From assembly GCF_023278045.1 (NCBI RefSeq), contig NZ_CP056783.1, positions 1,054,001-1,118,000 of the forward strand: a stretch of 64,000 nt of DNA, written 5' to 3'. Below the pieces are notes generated by a model. The model was given only the letters and a program-made list of their open reading frames with translations. It did no database searches and was not told the DNA's origin. Positions within the stretch are counted from its first letter, which is position 1; each line of letters starts with the position of its first letter. The translations under genes were made by a program, and so were the position numbers. This DNA comes from Flavobacterium sp. K5-23. Its GTDB lineage: Bacteria > Bacteroidota > Bacteroidia > Flavobacteriales > Flavobacteriaceae. Of this stretch, positions 8,838-17,640 are shown piece by piece.

Positions 8838-9242
8838 AATGCAAAATTACTCAATAAGCCTTTAGGAGAGTTCGGAACTAAAATTAATTTTAGGGATTGT
8901 TGATAAGTAGTTTTGAGCAAACCATTTTCAATTTATAACTGTTTTTTACTTTTTTTCGAATGCTTAATTCACTAAAACCACAAGAAAATTTTAAATCACA
9001 GTTCTAGAATTGTATTAAATAAAACTTAATGTTTACCTATGAAGAAAATATATTATTTTATTTTTTGGATGCGTAATGTATAGATTTATAGATGATTAAC
9101 GCTAAATAAATGGTTTGGAACCCTAAAACACGAAACCGTGATTTAAATCTTTGGCACGCAACTTGAATATACCTAATCAAATAAGTAAATAAGCGAAAGC
9201 CGAAAAGCTCAAGAGTAGGCAAAAATATAAATAACAATTATT
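8838..9242. other. Intergenic region between umuC and the 9243 gene
   Basis: About 400 bp of AT-rich DNA with no convincing ORF. Near its right end it holds the sigma-54-like promoter (9152-9167) and, 11 bp further upstream, a small inverted repeat CACG-aaac-CGTG at 9129-9140. No terminator for umuC is needed here because the genes diverge. Confidence 0.5.
9152..9167 (+). promoter_or_regulatory. Sigma-54-type (-24/-12) promoter for the 9243 gene
   Basis: TGGCACG-N4-TTGAA matches the RpoN consensus TGGCACG-N4-TTGCW except for A in place of C at -12. The invariant GG (-25/-24) and the -13 G are present with correct spacing. Predicted transcription start is near 9178, giving a ~65-nt leader. 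No TAnnTTTG box competes with it. Confidence 0.6.
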
Positions 9243-9932
9243 ATGAAAAAAATTACTTTTTTAGTAGCTAGTATCTTCTTATTTGGAGGTGGTATAGCAA
9301 ACGCAACAGAGAAAAACAATTTTTCTCATGAACGTAGATTAGCTGTGGATTTTAGAAATGCTGAACCTATTGTGTTCGTAGAAAGAGGAGTTGAATTCTT
9401 CGTGTTTCCTGACGGCCAATTTGATTTTAATACACGTCCATCAACATCTAACGATGTATATCATAGGTCAGGTAGAAGTAGCGCAGTAAACAGAACGTAT
9501 GGCGCACCATCTTCTTTTAGAAATGGAAATTATGGTGTAAAGGTGGAACACGATAATTTTGGTAGAGTTAGACGAATTGGAAACGTGTTTGTTAACTATG
9601 ATTCTAATGATAGGATTAAACGAATTGGGTCTGTATACATGTCTTATAACCGTTTTGCATTAGAGCAAATAGGTGGTTTACAAATAATCTACAACCGTCG
9701 TGGTCAAATTATTGATATGGTAGGAAACGTAAAAGGAGGTAGAGGAAGCGAATATTCCCAAAACAATAATGGAAGTTATGATTATGGAAATAGTCAAAAC
9801 TCAAATGATCAAGATTACGGTAACAACCAAAATACTAACGATCAAGATCAGTATTACTTTAAATCAACTGGTACAAAAACTAAGGATTCTAAAATATCTG
9901 GAAGTTTAGATATTCGAGTTGATAAAAGATAA
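9243..9932 (+). CDS. Secreted protein of unknown function, Asn/Gln/Asp-rich C-terminal part
   Basis: A 229-residue protein with a clear signal peptide (MKKITFLVASIFLFGGG...ANA, about 21 residues), so periplasmic or outer-surface. The N-terminal half carries FVERGVEFFVFPDGQFDFN, then two similar stretches (VRRIGNVFVNYDSNDRIK and IKRIGSVYMSYNRF) that look like short internal beta repeats. About residues 178-205 are low-complexity, with repeated QN-S/T-NDQD units. I recognise it as a conserved flavobacterial hypothetical type but cannot name a function. It has its own sigma-54-like promoter and its own terminator, so it is a single-gene unit, possibly linked to nutrient or envelope stress. Confidence 0.85.
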   Translation: MKKITFLVASIFLFGGGIANATEKNNFSHERRLAVDFRNAEPIVFVERGVEFFVFPDGQFDFNTRPSTSNDVYHRSGRSSAVNRTYGAPSSFRNGNYGVKVEHDNFGRVRRIGNVFVNYDSNDRIKRIGSVYMSYNRFALEQIGGLQIIYNRRGQIIDMVGNVKGGRGSEYSQNNNGSYDYGNSQNSNDQDYGNNQNTNDQDQYYFKSTGTKTKDSKISGSLDIRVDKR

Positions 9933-9956
9933 TAGATTTGATGCAAATGTTTATTA

Positions 9957-9993
9957 AAAAAGCCCCGTTGGTTCTAATACCAACGGGGCTTTT
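9957..9993. terminator. Bidirectional terminator between the 9243 gene and the FrnE-like gene
   Basis: AAAAGCCCCGTTGG pairs perfectly with CCAACGGGGCTTTT around an 8-nt loop, with A and T runs on both sides. It serves the two converging genes. Confidence 0.9.
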
Positions 9994-10013
9994 GCTTATA
10001 TCAAAATCTTTAT

Positions 10014-10730
10014 TTAGTCACATCCATCAACTCCACAACTGTCTCCGTCTTTAGTATCTAGATGAGTTATTTTTGAACCAAATTGTCCTTCTTTCCATAC
10101 TTTTTCCAGTGTTTTTACAAAAGTCTCCTCATGTTGTGCTCCGGATACGGCATATTTATTATCGAATACAAAAAACGGTACACCTTGAACCCCTATGTTT
10201 CCTGCCATTTCTATATCCTGTTTTACGTCATTTGCATACGCATCAGAGTTTAATACTTCATTAATGGCTTCTGCATCAAGACCCACTTCCAGTCCAAGTT
10301 CGCTCAATGTTTTATTGTTATTTATGTTTTTACCATCTGTTAAGTAGGCTTTAAACAATAATTCTTCGAGCTCATGAGATAGTTTATGTTTTTTAGCCAA
10401 ATGCAATAAACGATGCGCATTAAAAGAATTGGCCATAATCGCTTTTTCAAAATGAAAATCCAATCCCGAATTTTTAGCATTCTGCGTCATATTATCCATC
10501 ATTTCTTTGGCCCATACTTTGTCTTTTCGGTATTTCTCTGCTAGATGATCCGTTAGATTATCATCCGCTGAAGCAACAAAATTGGCATCCAACTGGAAAC
10601 TCTTCCATTCGATTTCAACGTTTTCTTTATGCGCAAATTGCTCTAATGCTCCTTCAATTCTTCTTTTTCCTATATAGCAATACGGACACATAATATCCGA
10701 CCAGATTTGTATTTTTAATTTATTTTCCAT
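10014..10730 (-). CDS. DsbA-family oxidoreductase, FrnE-like
   Basis: Thioredoxin-fold disulfide oxidoreductase of the DsbA/FrnE group, 238 residues, without a signal peptide, so probably cytosolic as FrnE proteins are. The active site is in IWSDIMCPYCYIGKRR (CPYC). The inserted helical domain is seen in the middle, followed by the cis-Pro region GVQGVPFFVFDNKYAVSGAQ typical of the family. The C-terminus holds a second cysteine cluster (GDSCGVDGCD), which FrnE relatives can use for redox or metal binding. It is a single gene facing the terminator at 9957-9993. The substrate is unknown; a role in oxidative stress is inferred from the family. Confidence 0.9.
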   Translation of the reverse strand: MENKLKIQIWSDIMCPYCYIGKRRIEGALEQFAHKENVEIEWKSFQLDANFVASADDNLTDHLAEKYRKDKVWAKEMMDNMTQNAKNSGLDFHFEKAIMANSFNAHRLLHLAKKHKLSHELEELLFKAYLTDGKNINNNKTLSELGLEVGLDAEAINEVLNSDAYANDVKQDIEMAGNIGVQGVPFFVFDNKYAVSGAQHEETFVKTLEKVWKEGQFGSKITHLDTKDGDSCGVDGCD

Positions 10731-10864
10731 TGTGATTGTGTTTTGAACGTCTTGTTGTTTGTATATACAAATGTATTAAAAACGTTTTGGAAATTAATAC
10801 TGTTTGGGTTTTAATTGGGATTTGGGAATTTGTTAGACAGCTTCCGGTATTCTATAGTAAACAA

Positions 10865-10896
10865 AAAACCCATCAAAATTACTCTTGATGGGTTTT
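10865..10896 (-). terminator. Terminator of the nuo operon
   Basis: 12-bp perfect stem AAAACCCATCAA / TTGATGGGTTTT with an 8-nt loop, 25 bp past the nuoN stop. A and T runs flank it, so it may act in both directions. Confidence 0.85.
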
Positions 10897-10920
10897 GTAT
10901 ATAAAGTTTAAAAATATTTT

Positions 10921-12291
10921 CTATGCCAATAAATCCAAGACTAAAGATGGAAACAAACCTAAAGCGATATTCAAAACAATCGCTATAATAGCCACTGCAT
11001 AAATAACAACAGGAGTTCCTGTTCTCGTTTCGTTCGCCTCTTTAGTATACATCACCAGGATCAATTTAAAGTAGTAACCAACGCTTATAATCGAATTGAT
11101 AACCGCAACGATAACTAATGCAATATAACCCGCTTCAATCGTTTGATTGAATAAAAACAGTTTAGCGAAGAATCCAGCAAAAATTGGAATACCAGCCATT
11201 GACAATAAAGAAGCGGTAAGAATAGCTGCTAATAATGGGTTGGTTTTTCCTAATCCGTGGAAATTGGTGATGTCTTCGTTTTCGTTGTTTTTACAAACAT
11301 ATAGTATTACACTAAAAGCAGCGATTCCAGCTAAAGCATAAGCAGATGTATAGTATAATAAAGTTCCAGCTGCATTAGCCGTACTTAATAAAGTCATCAA
11401 CATAAAACCGGCATGTGAAATTCCTGAAAAAGCCAACATACGTTTTACGTTCACCTGACGCAATGCCATAATGTTTCCTACTGTCATTGAAGCCATAGAA
11501 ACGATAACGATAACTAATTGGAAAGAACCTGAAAGATCAGCATTCATAATAGTTACTAACTTATATAAGGTAGCGATAGCAACTACTTTTGCCAATGTAC
11601 TCATCAAAGCTGTTGTCAATGCAGGAGAACCTTCATAAACATCTGGTGCCCAAAAATGGAAGGGAACAGCTGCTATTTTGAAAAGCATTCCAACAAAAAG
11701 CAATACAATCCCGATAGGGAACCATACAGGCAATTCTGCTGAACTGGATAATTCACTGATTTCAATAACATCAAAGCTTCCCATAGCTCCGTATATTAAA
11801 CAGATACCAAACAATATAATACCTGAAGCGAAAGATCCCATTAGGAAATATTTCAATCCTGCTTCGTTACTTTTTAAACTCGATCTGTCACTTGACGCCA
11901 AAACGTATAAAGCAATAGATAAAATTTCGATACCTAAAAAGAACATCGCTAAATTTCCAAAAGAAACCATTGCAACCGCACCTGCTAATAAAAATATTTT
12001 TATCGCAACAAAATCTGAGATTTTGGCTTGTTGGTGTTCGTAAAATTTATGACCTAATGTTATTAAGAAAATAGTTAGAATGATAAACAACCCAGAAAAT
12101 GCAGTTGAAAATTTACTAACAATAATCATATTGTTGTAGTACGAATCAGGAGAATTAAATTCAGAGATATTAAGTCCAAGTACGGCCAATAATCCAATAA
12201 TTGTTACTGGAATAATCGCTTTTCTTAAATCGATGATTTCAAATAAAAGGCATAAAACACCTAATCCTATTATAGCTATTAATGTATTCAT
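10921..12291 (-). CDS. nuoN: NADH-quinone oxidoreductase subunit N
   Basis: Antiporter-like, proton-pumping membrane subunit of complex I; 456 residues, almost entirely transmembrane helices (about 13-14). Family motifs include the lysine helix in GMLFKIAAVPFHFWAPDVYEG and MALRQVNVKRMLAFSGISHAG. Last gene of the nuoA-N operon, followed by the operon terminator. It is separated from nuoM by an inserted four-helix-bundle gene. The start is the ATG at 12291. Confidence 0.97.
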   Translation of the reverse strand: MNTLIAIIGLGVLCLLFEIIDLRKAIIPVTIIGLLAVLGLNISEFNSPDSYYNNMIIVSKFSTAFSGLFIILTIFLITLGHKFYEHQQAKISDFVAIKIFLLAGAVAMVSFGNLAMFFLGIEILSIALYVLASSDRSSLKSNEAGLKYFLMGSFASGIILFGICLIYGAMGSFDVIEISELSSSAELPVWFPIGIVLLFVGMLFKIAAVPFHFWAPDVYEGSPALTTALMSTLAKVVAIATLYKLVTIMNADLSGSFQLVIVIVSMASMTVGNIMALRQVNVKRMLAFSGISHAGFMLMTLLSTANAAGTLLYYTSAYALAGIAAFSVILYVCKNNENEDITNFHGLGKTNPLLAAILTASLLSMAGIPIFAGFFAKLFLFNQTIEAGYIALVIVAVINSIISVGYYFKLILVMYTKEANETRTGTPVVIYAVAIIAIVLNIALGLFPSLVLDLLA

Positions 12292-12310
12292 ATTTTGATT
12301 GTTTGATTTG

Positions 12311-12329
12311 GGATTTAAGAATTAGGATT
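12311..12329. repeat. Left arm of a 19-bp perfect inverted repeat around the four-helix-bundle gene
   Basis: GGATTTAAGAATTAGGATT is the exact reverse complement of 12744-12762. The two arms bracket the gene at 12367-12735 inside the nuo operon. Confidence 0.85.
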
Positions 12330-12366
12330 TATTAGCTGCTAATCGTATAATTCTTTATGCCTAACC

Positions 12367-12735
12367 TTAATTTTTGATGTTGTTTTTTTCTTTTATTGTT
12401 CTTATTCCCGCTGAAAAAATGGCTACCAATTCATCGGCTTCTTTTATTAATCTTTCAAGCTCAATTGTATTACATTGTATTTCTAAACCTTTAATAAATT
12501 CTAACCAAAATAAACTTTCATCAGCTTCTTCATCAACGATTTTTAATTTATTTAAAAAATCAGCGTTTGATTTGCCTCTGCAAACTGCTCTATAATTAGC
12601 AGCAACTGATGAAGAGGATTTAAAGAGTTGGTAGGAAACCACATCAACCGCTTTGTTTTTCTCTAATTCCATTAGAAATTTAAACACATTTAATGCAAAT
12701 GTTTTGGTGCGATTTTTAAGTTCTTCTTTAGTCAT
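12367..12735 (-). CDS. Four-helix-bundle protein (23S rRNA intervening-sequence type), inserted between nuoM and nuoN
   Basis: A 122-residue, all-helical protein of the family first seen in 23S rRNA intervening sequences and later found scattered in Bacteroidetes chromosomes; no enzyme activity is known. The family pattern is seen in YQLFKSSSSVAANYRAVCRG and NKLKIVDEEADESLFWLEFI, followed by the last helix LIKEADELVAIFSAGIRTIK. It lies in the same direction as nuo, with 75 bp to nuoN and 40 bp to nuoM, and a perfect 19-bp inverted repeat surrounds it, which suggests insertion into a pre-existing operon. It is unrelated to complex I chemistry as far as known. It belongs to a different subgroup from the copy at 19831-20205. 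Confidence 0.88.
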   Translation of the reverse strand: MTKEELKNRTKTFALNVFKFLMELEKNKAVDVVSYQLFKSSSSVAANYRAVCRGKSNADFLNKLKIVDEEADESLFWLEFIKGLEIQCNTIELERLIKEADELVAIFSAGIRTIKEKNNIKN

Positions 12736-12743
12736 ATCGTGAT

Positions 12744-12762
12744 AATCCTAATTCTTAAATCC
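12744..12762. repeat. Right arm of the 19-bp inverted repeat
   Basis: AATCCTAATTCTTAAATCC, exact reverse complement of 12311-12329. Followed by another TAATCCTAAAT unit that runs up to the nuoM stop codon. A related AAATCCTAAATCCTAAATC run is seen at 52942-52960. Confidence 0.85.
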
Positions 12763-12775
12763 TTTAATCCTAAAT

Positions 12776-14218
12776 TTATTTAATTCTATTAATTTGAGTT
12801 AAAATATTTTCCAAACTTGGTGTAATCAAATCTGTAATTGGTTTTGGATACATTCCAAAGAAAAACAAAACAGCAATGATTATTACCAAAGCAAGCCCTT
12901 CTTGAAAAGTAACCTCTGCAAATGGTTTTGTATTGGTTTCACCTAACATAACTTGTTGGTACATTTTCAACATATAGTAAGCTCCTAAAATAATCGTTGT
13001 TCCTCCTAAAAGTGCAAACCAAACATTTATTTGAGATAAGCTGTACAGTACCGTAAATTCTCCAACAAAGTTAAAAGTTGTTGGCAAAGCCACAGAGGCT
13101 AAAACCAAAATCATAAACATAGAGGCAAATTTTGGCGTTTGTGTACGAATACCACCCATTTCAGCAATTGCTCTAGTTTCATATCTTCTGAAAATAATTT
13201 CAGAGATAAAGAACAAACCAACAACCACAAAACCGTGAGCAATCATTTGTAATACTGCACCGCGCAATCCATCAAGTGTAAGTGTATAGGTTCCTGCAGC
13301 AATTAGACCCACGTGGGCTAATGAAGAGTAAGCCAATAATTTTTTCAAGTCTTTTTGTCTCAATGCTACAATAGAACCATAAATTACTCCTGCAATTCCA
13401 AGACTAATTAATATAGTTGAATGACCTTTTGCAGCTAATGGAGTAATAGGTAATTGCCAACGGATAACACTGTATAATCCCATTTTCAACATAATTCCTG
13501 AAAGTAACATAGTACCTACAGCAGGAGCTTTTTGGTACACATTTGCTTGCCAAGTATGAAAAGGAATCAATGGAATTTTAATGGCATACGCTAAAAAGAA
13601 TGCAGCGAAAATCCAAATTTGTTCGTTTACTGTTAAGTCTAAATTATACAAATCTTCAATTAAGAAGCTACCTGCTTTTTGGTACATATATACAAAAGCA
13701 ACTAACATAAATAAAGATCCTGCAAGTGTGTAGATAAAGAATTTCACCACTGCTTTTTTACGTTCTTCTGCATCACCATTACCCCAAATCAAGGCGATGA
13801 AGTAAATAGGTATTAAGGCTAATTCCCAGAAGATATAATATAAAAGACCATCAGAAGCTAAAAATGTTCCCACCATGGCAAAAGCCATAAATAAGATTAG
13901 TGCATAGAAAGCTTTTGCGTTTTTATAGTCATTCCCAAAAGAAGTGAATATGATAATTGGTGTCAATGCCGTTGTCAGTAATAACATAGCGATGGACAAA
14001 CCATCAGCATGTAATGCAAAGGAAACATTGGGTTGGTTGATCCATTGGTTTATAAAACTAATGTTCTCACCTAAGTTGAAATGGTTTAACAATACAAGCG
14101 AACATCCTAAAGAAGCTAATCCAAAGAACAAAGCCACTTTTGAAGCCAGTTTGTCACCAGCGAAATAAGTTGCAAATGCGCCAACTAATAGTATAATTAA
14201 TATAAGAGATACGTTCAT
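12776..14218 (-). CDS. nuoM: NADH-quinone oxidoreductase subunit M
   Basis: Proton-pumping antiporter-like subunit of complex I, 480 residues, polytopic. Recognised by FWELALIPIYFIALIWG (the helix-5 Glu), KIPLIPFHTWQANVYQKAP and the RQKDLKKLLAYSSLAHVGLI loop. Ten bases downstream of nuoL in the same operon. The final residues are encoded next to the low-complexity repeat that borders the inserted four-helix-bundle gene. Confidence 0.97.
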   Translation of the reverse strand: MNVSLILIILLVGAFATYFAGDKLASKVALFFGLASLGCSLVLLNHFNLGENISFINQWINQPNVSFALHADGLSIAMLLLTTALTPIIIFTSFGNDYKNAKAFYALILFMAFAMVGTFLASDGLLYYIFWELALIPIYFIALIWGNGDAEERKKAVVKFFIYTLAGSLFMLVAFVYMYQKAGSFLIEDLYNLDLTVNEQIWIFAAFFLAYAIKIPLIPFHTWQANVYQKAPAVGTMLLSGIMLKMGLYSVIRWQLPITPLAAKGHSTILISLGIAGVIYGSIVALRQKDLKKLLAYSSLAHVGLIAAGTYTLTLDGLRGAVLQMIAHGFVVVGLFFISEIIFRRYETRAIAEMGGIRTQTPKFASMFMILVLASVALPTTFNFVGEFTVLYSLSQINVWFALLGGTTIILGAYYMLKMYQQVMLGETNTKPFAEVTFQEGLALVIIIAVLFFFGMYPKPITDLITPSLENILTQINRIK

Positions 14219-14227
14219 ATGATATGA

Positions 14228-16111
14228 TTATTGAGCTAAAAATAAATAGGTTACAATGGCACAAAGTCCTAAAACAAAAGCAAAAAGGTAACGACCAATA
14301 CTTCCGTTTTGTAATTTCTTTCCTTGAAAACCAATTTCGTTGGTTAATGTTCCTAATCCAAGTACTAATGAAGATAAAGACGTTTCTACAGTATCTCTAA
14401 AGAATCTTGATAATGCATTTGTTGTTTTTACAAATAATGCATCGTAGATTTCATCGATATAGTATTTATTGTAAAGAACTTTTGCAAAACCTGTAATAGC
14501 AGCATCCTCAGCCGGTACTTCATTTTGTTTGATATATTTAACATAAGCAATTACAATTCCAACTAATCCACCTATTACGGCAACAGTCATCAAGGCATAT
14601 TCTGTAGTTCCAAAATGATGAGCTTCATGAGATGCTTTTGAAAATAAAGGGGCTAAATATCCATTCAACCAGCTATATGTTGGTAAACTAATCAAACCGC
14701 CCACTGTTGCTAAAATTGCCAAAACAATTAAAGGGAAAGTGATCAATGTAGGACTTTCATGTAAATGACTTTTTTGCTCTGCCGTTCCTCTAAATTCTTT
14801 GAAGAAAGTAAGGTATAATAAACGGAACATATAGAATGCAGTCATAAGTGATGCTAACGAAGCGATGAACCATAATACTTTGTTGTGTTCAAAAGCAACC
14901 ATTAAGATTTCATCTTTCGAGAAAAATCCTGAAAATGGAGGGATTCCTGAAATGGCTAGTGAAGAGATTAAGAAAGTTATGAAAGTAATTCCCATCACTT
15001 TTTTCAAACCTCCCATTTTGCGCATGTCTTGTTCGCCATGTAAAGCGTGTATTACTGAACCTGAACCTAAGAACAAACAAGCTTTAAAGAAAGCGTGTGT
15101 GATTACGTGAAAAACGGCTACTTCATAAGCACCTAATCCCAAAGCCAGGAACATTAATCCCAATTGAGATACGGTAGAGTAGGCCAGTACTTTTTTGATA
15201 TCGGTTTGTACCAATGCAATTGTAGCCGCTACCAGAGCGGTAACAGAACCAACAATAGCAATGATGTTTTGAACGTCTGGAGCTAAATCGAAAACGAAAT
15301 TCAATCTCGTAATCATAAAGATACCTGCAGTTACCATCGTTGCAGCATGTATTAATGCAGAAACGGGTGTAGGTCCAGCCATTGCATCAGGCAACCAAGT
15401 GTACAATGGAATTTGTGCTGATTTTCCACAAGCTCCAATGAACAAAGCGAAAGCGGCAGCTGAAATCCAATATAAGTTTAAATCTGTTGCTCCAGCGATT
15501 GCTGTTTTTAAAGTAGCATAATCCAATGTCGAAAACATAGAACCCAAGATGAAAATCCCGATTAACAATCCTAAATCCCCAATACGGTTCATAATGAAAG
15601 CTTTCTTGGCCGCATCATTGAAATCTTGGTTTTTATGCCAGAACCCAATTAGCAAGTAAGAACAAAGTCCAACACCTTCCCAACCGATGAATAATACTAA
15701 TAAGTTACTTCCAATTACCAAAGTAATCATAAAGAAGATAAACAAGTTTAAGTAAGCAAAGAACTTGTGCATATTCTCGTCATCATGCATATAGCTGATT
15801 GAGTACATATGAATCAATGAACCAATTCCAGTCACAAAAAGCAACCATAATATCGATAATTGGTCTAATTGAAATCCAAAATCAACTTTGAAATTGCTGA
15901 TTTGAATCCAATCAAATAGTGAAATGTGGATTCCTTCAGGATTTGAAGAAATTACTCCAAAGAAATAAGCAGTCACGATAAAAGAAACCACAATTGTTAA
16001 CGTCCCGATAAATCCAGAAGCTGATTTTCCGATGCTTTTTCCAAAGAAAATATTAAATAAAAATCCTAAAAAAGGAGCTAGTAATAAGAGTAAAGCTAAA
16101 TTCGTATTCAT
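14228..16111 (-). CDS. nuoL: NADH-quinone oxidoreductase subunit L
   Basis: Largest antiporter-like subunit, whose C-terminal lateral helix couples the membrane arm. 627 residues, the usual length. Motifs include FIGWEGVGLCSYLLIGFW, AQIPLYTWLPDAMAGPTPVS and HAATMVTAGIFMITR. The C-terminal part has the long amphipathic stretch followed by a last membrane helix. Six bases separate it from nuoK. Confidence 0.98.
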   Translation of the reverse strand: MNTNLALLLLLAPFLGFLFNIFFGKSIGKSASGFIGTLTIVVSFIVTAYFFGVISSNPEGIHISLFDWIQISNFKVDFGFQLDQLSILWLLFVTGIGSLIHMYSISYMHDDENMHKFFAYLNLFIFFMITLVIGSNLLVLFIGWEGVGLCSYLLIGFWHKNQDFNDAAKKAFIMNRIGDLGLLIGIFILGSMFSTLDYATLKTAIAGATDLNLYWISAAAFALFIGACGKSAQIPLYTWLPDAMAGPTPVSALIHAATMVTAGIFMITRLNFVFDLAPDVQNIIAIVGSVTALVAATIALVQTDIKKVLAYSTVSQLGLMFLALGLGAYEVAVFHVITHAFFKACLFLGSGSVIHALHGEQDMRKMGGLKKVMGITFITFLISSLAISGIPPFSGFFSKDEILMVAFEHNKVLWFIASLASLMTAFYMFRLLYLTFFKEFRGTAEQKSHLHESPTLITFPLIVLAILATVGGLISLPTYSWLNGYLAPLFSKASHEAHHFGTTEYALMTVAVIGGLVGIVIAYVKYIKQNEVPAEDAAITGFAKVLYNKYYIDEIYDALFVKTTNALSRFFRDTVETSLSSLVLGLGTLTNEIGFQGKKLQNGSIGRYLFAFVLGLCAIVTYLFLAQ

Positions 16112-16117
16112 TATAGT

Positions 16118-16438
16118 TTATCCTTTTAAGTTTTTTAAATTATTGATGTCAATCGAACCTAAATTTCTAAATATCGCTACCAGTATAGCAAGTCCTACTG
16201 CAACTTCAGCAGCGGCAACAGCCATAGAGAAGAATACAAAAACTTGTCCTTGTGCATCCTGATGATAAGTAGAGAATGCCACAAACAATAGGTTTACTGC
16301 ATTCAGCATAATTTCGATAGACATAAATACGATGATGGCATTTCGTCTGTATAAAACTCCAAAGACTCCAATACAAAAAAGTATTACAGAAAGGAAAATA
16401 TAGTTTTCGATGCCTATTTCATTTAAAATATTGTTCAT
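16118..16438 (-). CDS. nuoK: NADH-quinone oxidoreductase subunit K
   Basis: Small three-helix membrane subunit of complex I, 106 residues. The conserved acidic helix is seen in [20 protein letters not shown] (Glu in the middle of the membrane) and a second Glu in [13 protein letters not shown]. The start ATG overlaps the nuoJ stop by one base (TAATG), a sign of translational coupling. Confidence 0.98.
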   Translation of the reverse strand: MNNILNEIGIENYIFLSVILFCIGVFGVLYRRNAIIVFMSIEIMLNAVNLLFVAFSTYHQDAQGQVFVFFSMAVAAAEVAVGLAILVAIFRNLGSIDINNLKNLKG

Positions 16439-16950
16439 TATTTCTCTGTTTTTTCTTTTTTAGACAATAGAACTGCACCAATCATAGCTACTAAAAGCAA
16501 TATAGATGCAAATTCAAAAGGAACCATGTACTCATTTAAAAGTACTTTACCCAATATTTTTATCGATTGGTAATCTTCTCCTGTTATATCATATTCTCCA
16601 ATAATAGGTTTAGAGTTGATGAAAACAGCTAGCAATACTAATGATATAAGACAAAAGGAAACAATAGCACCTAAACGTGTAATTCTTGGCTTATGTACTT
16701 CGTTTTCTTTATTCAGGTTCATTAACATGATGGTGAATAAAAACAAAATCATTATCGCCCCAGAATAAACAATTACGTGAACAAATGCTAAAAATTGAGA
16801 ATTCAGTAATAAGTAATGTCCTGCTATAGAGAAAAAACAAATTACTAGATAAAGCGCACTGTGTATTGGGTTTCTACTAAAAATTGTCAAAAATGCAGTT
16901 GACAAAGTGATGGCTGCTAAAAAGCAAAATATAATAAGTATCGTCGACAT
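16438..16950 (-). CDS. nuoJ: NADH-quinone oxidoreductase subunit J
   Basis: Five-helix membrane subunit near the quinone channel, 170 residues. The family helix [20 protein letters not shown] is clear, and the C-terminus ends in a short charged cytosolic tail. Overlaps nuoI and nuoK by one base on each side. Confidence 0.97.
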   Translation of the reverse strand: MSTILIIFCFLAAITLSTAFLTIFSRNPIHSALYLVICFFSIAGHYLLLNSQFLAFVHVIVYSGAIMILFLFTIMLMNLNKENEVHKPRITRLGAIVSFCLISLVLLAVFINSKPIIGEYDITGEDYQSIKILGKVLLNEYMVPFEFASILLLVAMIGAVLLSKKEKTEK

Positions 16951-17495
16951 TAGTTAGCGTTTTTAAGTTGAGCATTTTTCATTGCGATATCTAAAGGCAT
17001 AACTAGTTTGTCTTTTCCAAAAATGAAATCTTCTCTGTTAGAACTAGAAGGAACCAATACTTTTGAAGTCGTTAAGTAAACCGCGTCTTTTGGACAAGCC
17101 TCTTCACACAAACCACAAAAAATACAACGCAACATATTGATTTCATATATTTCAGCGTATTTTTCTTCTCTGTATAAATGCTTCTCGTCCGCTTTACGTT
17201 CTCCCGCTTTCATTGTAATCGCTTCCGCAGGACATGAAAGTGCACATAAACCACAAGCTGTACAATTTTCTCTTCCTAGTTCATCACGTTTCAATTGATG
17301 TTGTCCACGGTAAACAGGGCTCATCTCACGTACTTGCTCTGGATACTGAATCGTAACTTTTCTTGTGAATAAATGTTTAATCGTAATGATCAAGCCTTTT
17401 ACAATTGCAACAAGATACAATCTTTCCCAAAAGGTCATCTCTTTATTAGAGACTTGCTTTTTTCTTCCCGATAAGGATATGGTTTCTATTGACAT
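16950..17495 (-). CDS. nuoI: NADH-quinone oxidoreductase subunit I (two 4Fe-4S clusters)
   Basis: Carries clusters N6a and N6b that pass electrons toward NuoB. Two ferredoxin motifs are visible: CTACGLCALSCPAEAI and CIFCGLCEEACPKDAV. 181 residues, peripheral arm subunit docked to the membrane by its N-terminal helix. The start is the ATG at 17495. The 143-bp gap to nuoH is filled by two intergenic repeat elements. Confidence 0.97.
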   Translation of the reverse strand: MSIETISLSGRKKQVSNKEMTFWERLYLVAIVKGLIITIKHLFTRKVTIQYPEQVREMSPVYRGQHQLKRDELGRENCTACGLCALSCPAEAITMKAGERKADEKHLYREEKYAEIYEINMLRCIFCGLCEEACPKDAVYLTTSKVLVPSSSNREDFIFGKDKLVMPLDIAMKNAQLKNAN

Positions 17496-17518
17496 TTTTT
17501 TTATTTTATTTGAAGCTA

Positions 17519-17578
17519 TTTCCTGCTATCCGCTATATCCACGCCAAAAAGCGTGGGATGTCGCTGCTATCAGGGCTA
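17519..17578 (+). repeat. Dispersed intergenic hairpin repeat, family A copy 2
   Basis: Reads CCTGCTATCCGCTATATCC on the plus strand, then hairpin CACGC/GCGTG, GGATGTCG, and ends CTGCTATCAGGGCTA. It lies between nuoH and nuoI, antisense to the operon. Outer motifs are shared with the copies at 4535 and 57322. Confidence 0.8.
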
Positions 17579-17610
17579 TTGCTTTTCTGTATAAATTATA
17601 TTAATCCTAA

Positions 17611-17640
17611 TTTATTCCCCCTTCGGGGGTTAGGGGGCTT
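17611..17640. repeat. Dispersed C/G-run repeat, family B copy 1
   Basis: CCCCCTTCGGGGG hairpin followed by TTAGGGGGC, abutting and touching the nuoH stop codon. Similar C/G-rich hairpins with an adjacent G run lie at 53694-53720 and 53847-53879. It stands out strongly against the AT-rich background. Confidence 0.7.
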
